From Symbiodinium kawagutii (lineage: Eukaryota > Sar > Dinophyceae > Suessiales > Symbiodiniaceae): a stretch of 64,000 nt of DNA. The notes below the pieces were generated by a model. The model did not search any database. It had not been told where the DNA came from and saw only the letters and a list, made by a program, of their open reading frames with translations. The position numbers and the translations under genes were made by a program. The stretch lies in NCBI GenBank assembly GCA_009767595.1, contig VSDK01025482.1, positions 361,262 through 425,261 on the forward strand, written 5' to 3'. Of the stretch, positions 43,251 to 51,300 are shown piece after piece. Positions within the stretch are counted from its first letter, which is position 1; every line of letters starts with the position of its first letter.

Positions 43251-43338
43251 GGGCTCAAATCCTGCAAGCCTGCAACGCGGCGAACCTGCTGCCACTCTAA
43301 GAGAGAGTGGTACGGATTGTAGGCGCTACACTAGAGCC
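43251..43338 (+). promoter_or_regulatory. LINE 5' leader
   Basis: 88 nt between the target duplication and the probable ORF1 start. It contains the stem CCACTCT/AGAGTGG (43295-43315 area) and the complementary ends GGGCTC/GAGCC. An internal promoter is expected for LINEs but none is recognisable. Confidence 0.5.
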
Positions 43339-46300
43339 ATGGATACTGCAATTCTCAAGATCCTTGGGAAAACAGAGATACTTCACCCACCGGACTTGTA
43401 CGAGAAAGATGTCTTCAACATTTTGCTGACTGACACAAGGGGATACAATGAGGAATACTTGCAGGCTTGCATTGTCACTTCACCTTTGGCGAACCTGAAA
43501 GATTTTCACCAACCTCACTGGAAGGAACCTGTGAAGACCAACAAATGGGTCCTGTTTCCATGCAAAGGGCCATTTCGAGAAGAACTGGTGAAGAGCACGT
43601 ATATTCTCATGACGAATGTGTCTATTGCTGCCCCCATTGGCACTCTGGACACCAGAATGATCCGACTCAAATGCACAGATGACTCTGTGGTTATGCCATG
43701 GGACTTTGCCTCCACTGCACGAAACACAATTCTGGACCTTTGTTGCGGGGCTATGGGGGGATGGTCCAATGCTGTTCATTTTGCAACAGCACATGGATGG
43801 CCCTACCAACACATCATTGGAGTGGATTCAGATTTGCCATCAGCAGCCATGCATGCGATCAACCACAAAACCTTGCTGTGTCCAAATGTGAAGCTTCCAC
43901 CGCTGTGGTTGGTTGACAAATCGGCCTCAATCACATTTCATGCTGACCTTTGTGATATGAAGATGCTGCAGAGCATTGCCATGCTTCGACCTGAACTTTG
44001 GACCTTTTCATTTCCATGTCAACCCTGGAGTGGATCAGCCAAACAGCAGGGCTTCGATTCAGACAACGGAAAGGTACTGGTGGAAGGACTCATGAAAGCC
44101 CGTCTCATGAGACCAAAGACTATTTTGTTGGAAAACGTTCAGAACTTCATGGAACATGACCATCATCCAACTTTCATGAAACTTGTGGCTTTTGCAGGGT
44201 ATCGATTTCTCCACCAAGGGATCCATGACGCCCAGGAACGTTTGCCATGTCGCAGACCTAGGTACCTTGCCATCCTCGAACGAGTCGAGGAAACCCCACA
44301 TGAATTCCATTGGGACGGTTGGGGCAACAGCAATCAATCGGCACCAAGTGTATGGGATGCATACATCTACTCAGGAAACGAGGAACTTCGAGCATTTGCA
44401 CCCACCAAAGATGAACTTCAGATGTATCTTGATCCAGCCTATTTGCCACCCTCGGCCCCACTCGCTGCCCGAAGCAATATGATGAAGTATCGAGTGCCAC
44501 CGGCTTCACAGAAAACACCTGTTTGCATGGCCAACTACGGGAACCATCACAACCTACCTCCATCCTTGCTGACTGAAAAGGGAATGATGGGCTATTTCAC
44601 GATTGAAAGGTCAACGATACGATGGTACAAACCGCTGGAACAAGCTTTGCTTCACTGCCAAGTTCAGGATGTTGTGATGCTCGAACCAGCCAAGTTCTCA
44701 TGGCATGCAGTGGGCAACCAGATTGTGTTTCATCACGCATACTCTGCTTTGTGGAATGCATTGAAACACATTTTTGCCACCCCAGAGCAAGCCACATTGC
44801 GTAAACACATTGACCTTGCCGAACAGACCAGGTTGAAAGCCTCCACTGCGACCATTTCCTATGATGGATATGCCTGGTATTGTGCCCACCGAGATGTGAA
44901 ACCCCACAAAATGATTGTTCAGAGGATGATTGAAGGGATGGGCTGGGACGGATCACCTTCACCTTCCTGGCCAGACAACACGTATTTTGATCCCATGACA
45001 GGTGCTATGTCCATTGAGGTCACATTCATCCCTGATTTGCAGAAGCAGGTGGTGATTTCGCCCACACTGCCAATGTTCCCAGAAGAAGTGGTCACGTTTG
45101 CACCCGAAGCATTGGAATCATTCGCTCATCATCATCCAGCCACCCAGCATGGAGCATGTTCAAGTGATGGAGTGTCTGAGGCGCCCCCAGCTGACATGCC
45201 ACTCCAGGACCACTCCATTGCACGAGCATTTCCAACTGATGCAGCTGCACTGGCACAACGGCTTCACACGGAGGATAATGTGAGTCTCCGCTCTGAGCCA
45301 GTTGTTGCCAAGACTGCCATTGAGGATGCTTCTGAAGACAGTGTTCACCTGATTTCCTCCCAAGAAGCCACCCAATGCCCAGCTTTTGCACCTGAGGACG
45401 GGGACACAGACATGCATGACACACCGATCAGCATCATGCCATTTCTCATCCCGGGCACATATGGAACCCTCACAGTGGCACGTTCGATGACCGTTGATGA
45501 TCTCATTTCACTCTGGGATTATCACGTTTTGCCTTGCACTCTGTTGAACTTTTCTCCACTCCTTGAACCTGCCATGGAAGCTTTCGTGATGGGACCAGCC
45601 CAACCCGGATGGCTAGTCCCAATGCGATGTGTTGATGAACACCAGGTGTTTCGCCCAAGTGACAGATACCCATCTTTGTTGATCTATGACCAATCCCACC
45701 TTGCACATGTTGCCACCGTATCAGATCAACCATGGCGTGCCCTTTGCAAGCACATTGACTACCACACTGACAAGGTTTATGATGAGTATGGTCAGGTTCC
45801 TTTGGATCATGTGTTCAATCACAACACCCGAATCTTTGACCACTTTCCGCCAGTTCCCATGATGGATTCAGCCACGGAAGTTGCCATGGCTTTGAACAAA
45901 ATCAATGTCACTGTGCGAGTCCCCCTCGACACTGATGTTCTGGTATGCAAGTTGGAAGGTGAAAGTGAGGCTTTGATCATTGCAGCGACCTTGTGGCACA
46001 TCGCACTTGACATGCCATGGCAGCAGATGCATCATCGAAGATTAGCTTTCCAAGCCATTTCATCCACTGAAGTGCAGTTCTTGTTTCGCCCTGCTGGCAC
46101 AGGTTTTGCAACTCCCACCAGCTTGTTCAAGCATATGGTGAGCACTCGCCTCTACCAAACCATTCTTGCATCACTGCATCAGCCAGCCAGCAATCATGTG
46201 TTCCAGGTGAAATATTACCACCGGATTGTCATTGAAATCACCACAGATGCCCTGACTCCGCAAGTACTTCTTGCCATTTCACGCCATGCCTATGGTATGC

Positions 46301-48258
46301 ACTATGATAATGCGCAGCCCTCCACTTTGATTCGCGGCAAGCGCATCACTGAAGCAATTGACATTTATGCAGCATGGTGTCAGCCCAAACACGCCAACCA
46401 ACCAAGAAAACTGCATCTGATCATGCCGATGACAGGAGGAGTTGGTTCTAAAAGTGAACACAAACAATTTTTGCACACAGAATTGGCTTCACTGTTGATG
46501 GAACATGGCATGCCAGTCAAAGATGTTCCGACATGCATCGACCAGATCCTCAAACAAGTTGGAATGCCCAAGGTTACCAGCATCGTGTGCAACCTCACTG
46601 GAGATGAAAGGTTCAACGCTGTCAAGACCATTTGTGATCAGCTGCATGTCCATTGGCCGGTCCAATCCATCCAAAGAGCTCAACGAAAGTTTCAGAAGAT
46701 CACTCAGCACAAACAAATCAGAGAAGCGCGCAATGTTGATCCAACTCAATATAGGTTGATGCCTGGCTACTTTCAATTGCAAGATCATACGCCGGCCCAA
46801 ATCTTCCATGACATTGCCCCAGGCAGAGTTGGTTTGAGCATGGTTACCCCGCAACAAGCTGAGCCATGGGTAGGATCAGGAACCAAGATTACCCCGGATG
46901 AAATGGGTCTCTTCATTTTGGGCCCCATGCCAGACACACAGCTCCGTGCCGAAAGGGTCACAGCTCCAGCCACAAATTTGCAGGGCGACACCTGCCTTTT
47001 GGCAGGATGGTTGGTGCAATTGGGTGAGAAGGACATTTGCACAGACTCCGCACTTCAGCCCACCGTCCAAACCAATGATGTTCAGAAGTGTGCATTCACC
47101 ATGTGGTCTTGCGACCATGACGAAGAAACTTGGACACAGATCACTCAGATGCCTGTCAGATGTGCAAAGAAGATTTTAGACCGAGATGGCCATGCAGAGC
47201 ACCTCCTCACACCCTATGGTCGCACTTTTCGAGCGAACAATGAATCAGTGCCACCCGCCCAGGCACAATCTGTGCAGTTCCATGCCGAGGTCAAGATTGC
47301 TGCACTCCGACCTATGTTGCGACGTTCCGGCTTCAACAAGCTGTACTTGACACCCAAGGATGAGACTGGAAGAGCATCGACCTCTTGGCGGGTTATCTGG
47401 ATGGCACTTCCACGAGAGGCGATTGAAGTCCGTGCAGCCGCTTTCCCAGCAGCTGCTGGGTTGGTCAAAGGGCAGCAGAAGTTGGGCCTTCGTGTGGAAT
47501 CCAAGCATTTCACCGAGATTTGGAACCATTTTTTCCCAGGACAAGAACCTCCAGTTTTGCCAACCACCGGACAAACCTGGAAAGTCCATCCACTTCCATG
47601 TGGAGTTGACAAGACAGTGCTCACCGAATGGGCAGCCAAGTATCAATGGCCCATTGTCCCCACTCGCCCCCTGGGCAGGAGTGCCTGGCTTTTCACTGCT
47701 GAAGATCCACCGAAGAAACAGACCATGTTTTTCAATGGCACACCTGTCATTTTGAAAAAGCTGGAAGCTCCAGGTCCCATGCAACCCATTGGATTGATTG
47801 CTGGCCCTCGCTCTAAAGCAGCACAGCCCCCAGTGGTTCAAGCATCGCCCAAAGAAACCAATCCATTTCGCACCGGTGATCCTCACTATGATCCATGGCG
47901 ACCCACTCAAGCTGCAGACGCCAAACAATCCTTGGCAGGTCCCACTGCGACACAGTTGGACCAACATGCTCAGCAATTGAAGGACCTTGAGACAGCAGTC
48001 TCCCAGATCAAGCAGTCCCAGATGGAGCAAGCACAAGCATCCAGTGAACGTTTTCAGACCCTTGAAAACACAGTGGCCAAGCAGTATGCAGACACGCAGC
48101 AAGCCTTCATTGGCTTTCGAGATGACTTCGAAAAGACCCTCACCAAGGCCTTGACAGACCAGGACTCGAGAATCAACGATACCATGAAAGAACTGAAGCA
48201 GTTGCTCACTCGCAAAGATAAACGCAAAACTGCCGACTCCGGAGATGACTCCATGTGA
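43339..48258 (+). CDS. LINE ORF1: C5-cytosine DNA methyltransferase fused to ORF1 protein
   Basis: About 1639 aa from ATG 43339. An upstream in-frame ATG at 43249 overlaps the target duplication and is unlikely to be the native start. Counting from 43249: methyltransferase motif I LDLCCGAMGGWS (about 163-174), catalytic PCQ loop FPCQPWSG with Cys257, ENV motif LLENVQ (293-298), QERLPCRRPR (329-338), and the last motif AVGNQIVFHHAYSAL (487-501). All catalytic blocks of 5-methylcytosine enzymes are present. The enzyme would transfer methyl groups from S-adenosylmethionine to cytosine; target sequence unknown. Residues 520-1560 match no domain I know but resemble large ORF1 proteins of dinoflagellate LINEs. 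Residues about 1570-1658 form a Gln-rich coiled coil, a common ORF1 multimerisation device. A 366-codon frame on the other strand is a shadow. Confidence 0.92.
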   Translation: MDTAILKILGKTEILHPPDLYEKDVFNILLTDTRGYNEEYLQACIVTSPLANLKDFHQPHWKEPVKTNKWVLFPCKGPFREELVKSTYILMTNVSIAAPIGTLDTRMIRLKCTDDSVVMPWDFASTARNTILDLCCGAMGGWSNAVHFATAHGWPYQHIIGVDSDLPSAAMHAINHKTLLCPNVKLPPLWLVDKSASITFHADLCDMKMLQSIAMLRPELWTFSFPCQPWSGSAKQQGFDSDNGKVLVEGLMKARLMRPKTILLENVQNFMEHDHHPTFMKLVAFAGYRFLHQGIHDAQERLPCRRPRYLAILERVEETPHEFHWDGWGNSNQSAPSVWDAYIYSGNEELRAFAPTKDELQMYLDPAYLPPSAPLAARSNMMKYRVPPASQKTPVCMANYGNHHNLPPSLLTEKGMMGYFTIERSTIRWYKPLEQALLHCQVQDVVMLEPAKFSWHAVGNQIVFHHAYSALWNALKHIFATPEQATLRKHIDLAEQTRLKASTATISYDGYAWYCAHRDVKPHKMIVQRMIEGMGWDGSPSPSWPDNTYFDPMTGAMSIEVTFIPDLQKQVVISPTLPMFPEEVVTFAPEALESFAHHHPATQHGACSSDGVSEAPPADMPLQDHSIARAFPTDAAALAQRLHTEDNVSLRSEPVVAKTAIEDASEDSVHLISSQEATQCPAFAPEDGDTDMHDTPISIMPFLIPGTYGTLTVARSMTVDDLISLWDYHVLPCTLLNFSPLLEPAMEAFVMGPAQPGWLVPMRCVDEHQVFRPSDRYPSLLIYDQSHLAHVATVSDQPWRALCKHIDYHTDKVYDEYGQVPLDHVFNHNTRIFDHFPPVPMMDSATEVAMALNKINVTVRVPLDTDVLVCKLEGESEALIIAATLWHIALDMPWQQMHHRRLAFQAISSTEVQFLFRPAGTGFATPTSLFKHMVSTRLYQTILASLHQPASNHVFQVKYYHRIVIEITTDALTPQVLLAISRHAYGMHYDNAQPSTLIRGKRITEAIDIYAAWCQPKHANQPRKLHLIMPMTGGVGSKSEHKQFLHTELASLLMEHGMPVKDVPTCIDQILKQVGMPKVTSIVCNLTGDERFNAVKTICDQLHVHWPVQSIQRAQRKFQKITQHKQIREARNVDPTQYRLMPGYFQLQDHTPAQIFHDIAPGRVGLSMVTPQQAEPWVGSGTKITPDEMGLFILGPMPDTQLRAERVTAPATNLQGDTCLLAGWLVQLGEKDICTDSALQPTVQTNDVQKCAFTMWSCDHDEETWTQITQMPVRCAKKILDRDGHAEHLLTPYGRTFRANNESVPPAQAQSVQFHAEVKIAALRPMLRRSGFNKLYLTPKDETGRASTSWRVIWMALPREAIEVRAAAFPAAAGLVKGQQKLGLRVESKHFTEIWNHFFPGQEPPVLPTTGQTWKVHPLPCGVDKTVLTEWAAKYQWPIVPTRPLGRSAWLFTAEDPPKKQTMFFNGTPVILKKLEAPGPMQPIGLIAGPRSKAAQPPVVQASPKETNPFRTGDPHYDPWRPTQAADAKQSLAGPTATQLDQHAQQLKDLETAVSQIKQSQMEQAQASSERFQTLENTVAKQYADTQQAFIGFRDDFEKTLTKALTDQDSRINDTMKELKQLLTRKDKRKTADSGDDSM
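47956..48222 (+). other. coiled-coil segment of ORF1
   Basis: Heptad-like sequence such as QLKDLETAVSQIKQSQM and RFQTLENTVAKQ near the C terminus, ending in a basic KDKRK patch that could bind RNA. Confidence 0.65.
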
Positions 48259-48303
48259 CTTGCCGACAGCCCAGGTCACCTCGAGCAAACCTTTCGTCAC
48301 TGC
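48259..48303 (+). other. open in-frame spacer between ORF1 TGA and first ORF2 ATG
   Basis: The 15 codons after the TGA at 48256-48258 contain no stop and are in the same frame as both ORFs. The context is ATG TGA CTT. Confidence 0.85.
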
Positions 48304-51300
48304 ATGTGTCGCCGAGTTTGCTTCACCTTGATTTTTGCTTGTCATAGTGTTTGCATTAACCTAGGGATAATGCGAATTTTGACATTTTGCAGGGATTTTC
48401 ATCGGACATTGCACCAAGTTTGCCACATGCTTTGCAGTGACCGCAATCCAGATGATACTGTCTGGGGGCTAGTATCCTTGCATCCTTTTGAGCCACTCGC
48501 AAGCTCCTTGTGCTTAGTTACACCATGTTGCCTGTCACAAGCCATGAGACCAATGTTCCATGAAGCACAATGTTCCCAGTTTCATGCTGGTCCCATCGAT
48601 GCCAGGCCGTGTGTGCACATGGAATTTCGAGCATATCCTGATGAGCCATCGACCCTTCTCCAGGTAGAAGGAATTTTGCACAATTTTTATCAACTTCCAA
48701 GAATCAATTTTGTAAAGGTCATTTCACCGCTTCGCCTCGAGATGCTGTTTCTCATTTGTGTTATTTGTTGGAAGATTTCTTTTGTCGCAATTTTTGTTGG
48801 TCACCCTGTTAGCTGTCATATGACCACTGAACATTCTTGGATGATGAGCCAGTTGGTATCCACCGAAACACCCGGCAGACACCAACGGTATTTTGCCTAC
48901 TTGCCAGTGCCTTTCTTTCACGATTTCCGTCTCTCCGACCATAATTTTTTGCTAGCAGCCAGGATCGGAGAGGCTTTGAATCCGGGTCCACAACCCATGC
49001 AGATCATGTTTTGCAACCCAACAGCCATTTTCAACAAAGAAGAAACCATTGCCAGCTTTGGAGCACATGTGGTTTGCACGGCAGAGCATAGTGCCACCTC
49101 ATGGGTGCAACACTACATGACTAAACAACTCAGAGATCATGGTTATCGAAGCATTTGGTCACAGCCAGCACCAGCTCATGCCAATGCGCAGAGTTCTGAT
49201 GAAGCCAAACGAGGCCAAGCCACTGGGGTCAGTGTACATAGCAAGGCACCCATTAGGCCTTCAAGAGTTCAGTGTCCGACAGAAGCAGCTGCTACCAGAC
49301 TTGTGTCCGCTGTAATTCATTGGGGCAACCTGGCAGTTCATGTAATCACTGTATACGGATACCCACTTTCGTTGCGAGATGCCAAGGACAAAACCAATCA
49401 ACTTTTGAGTGAAGCAGCCACATTGACTGAAATGGTCAACCTGCCCACCATTTTGGCAGGTGATTTCAACATGCCTTTGCATACATTGGATGCCTATGCA
49501 TATTTTCAACAACGCAGATTCCAGAGCACTCTCGACCTTCATTCGCACCTGCTACACACACCTATGCCGAATACCTGCAGAGAATCCACGTGCCATGATC
49601 AACTTGTTTTTAGTCCGCACCTTTCTGCCCTTGTGAGCACCATCCATGTCGACAAGCCAAAGGCTTTTCATGATCATGATCCAGTCATCGTTACCTTGAA
49701 TATGCCCACCGAACTGCTTGCGAGGCAGGTTTGGAACCTTCCTGCCACTTGGTGTACCCAACACTTTGATGAAACCATAGCAGATGACCAGTTTGCTGGT
49801 TTGTGGACACATGTTGATGCGACCACCCTGTCCATGTCTGATGCTCTGAAACTATGGGCTAAGACGTGTGAACGGGCAGTTGATCGCACATTGAAGCAGC
49901 AGCACCAGCAGGACCCTGATAACCACCCGGTCAATGGTCTACCTCGTAATTCACGGGGCCGCATGAAGCCTGTCAAGCTGGTTTCGCGAGGTCAAGTAAA
50001 ACCTATAGCCAAAGCATGTGAGGGCCAGTATACCCCACCCACTGAGACAGTTACTCATCGAATTGCCTTGCAAACGCGCCAATTGCGACGCATTCAATCT
50101 TATGCTCATCGCTTGCACAAGTTGACTCACACGCACACCACTCAACAGCATTGGCACCACCTGGCCCTGGAATGGAGGGCTATTACTCGAGCCAAAGGTT
50201 TTCACGGTTTCCCTCAATGGTGTGCATCCTTGCCTGAGCTAGGTACTTTTCCATATGTGCATCCCACTACTGAATACTTGAATGACTTAGTGCAGTTGCT
50301 TCGCCATCACATCGACAGCCAGTGCCGAAAACTGGAACACACTCGTAAACAGAGAGCACAATTCGCCCTGAGCTATGACCAACACAAAGGTGCCCTGCGC
50401 AATACAATGAGAACCATCAAGGGGAACAACACACCTCCGGTGAACGAACTTGAAACCTCACGCACCTACAGTGCCCAGGTGATTGAGCAATATCATGGAT
50501 TAGCAGAAATCCGTGTGTTCGAACCATCTGGCCTTAGATTAGATCGGCCGCTGCTCTATGCCAACTGTGTGCTGCACCCACAGGCCATCCATGGTCAAGC
50601 TTTGACAGTGATGATTGACGACGCAGAACACACCCTCCCTGAACATGGAACCCTCCTCCAAATGGATTGCACGTCAGATCCAGCCCAAGTTGCTGCTCTT
50701 TTGCAAACACATTGGGATCAGTACTGGCGACGAGATGTACAAACTTCACAACAAACAGAGACACAATGGGCTGACTTTCGACACATCTTGAACCAAGTAC
50801 CCTCCTTGCCTGATCTCAGCATCGATCTTTCCAGCCCTCGCTTGTGGCTCCAAGCAGCCCAACACATGAACTCGCAGACTGCCCGTGGAAGTGATGGCTT
50901 TTTCGCAGATGAACTTAAATCACTTGGCCCCCAGGCTGTTCGGGCATTGGCAGATATCTTTGCACGTTTTCTCCATCAATCATGGCCAGAGGAACATAAC
51001 CATGCTTTGACTGTGCCTTTAAAGAAGGATCCCTTAAAGCGAACAGCAGCGGATGTGAGACCAATCACAGTTCTACCTTTGATATACAGATGGTATGCAG
51101 CGGTCACCGCTGGGCAGGTCCTTGCCCAATGGGCACGCACCATGCCCAAGAGTATCATAGGTTTCATTCCAGGTAGGAACCCACAAAACTACCTCATGAA
51201 GACCCAATTCGAATTTGAACAGAGATCGAACTCTCCCGGCAGACATAGGAACCTGCAAGGGATGACTCTTGATTTGAAAAAGTGTTTCAATACACTTCCA

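Noticed and set aside
43246-43262. GGGCTCAA at the LINE 5' end as a spliced-leader relic
   Set aside because: Only about seven bases match the end of the dinoflagellate spliced leader, which is too short to support the claim.
47245-48345. 366-codon minus-strand frame
   Set aside because: It lies opposite LINE ORF1, shares its codon pattern and has no recognised domain.
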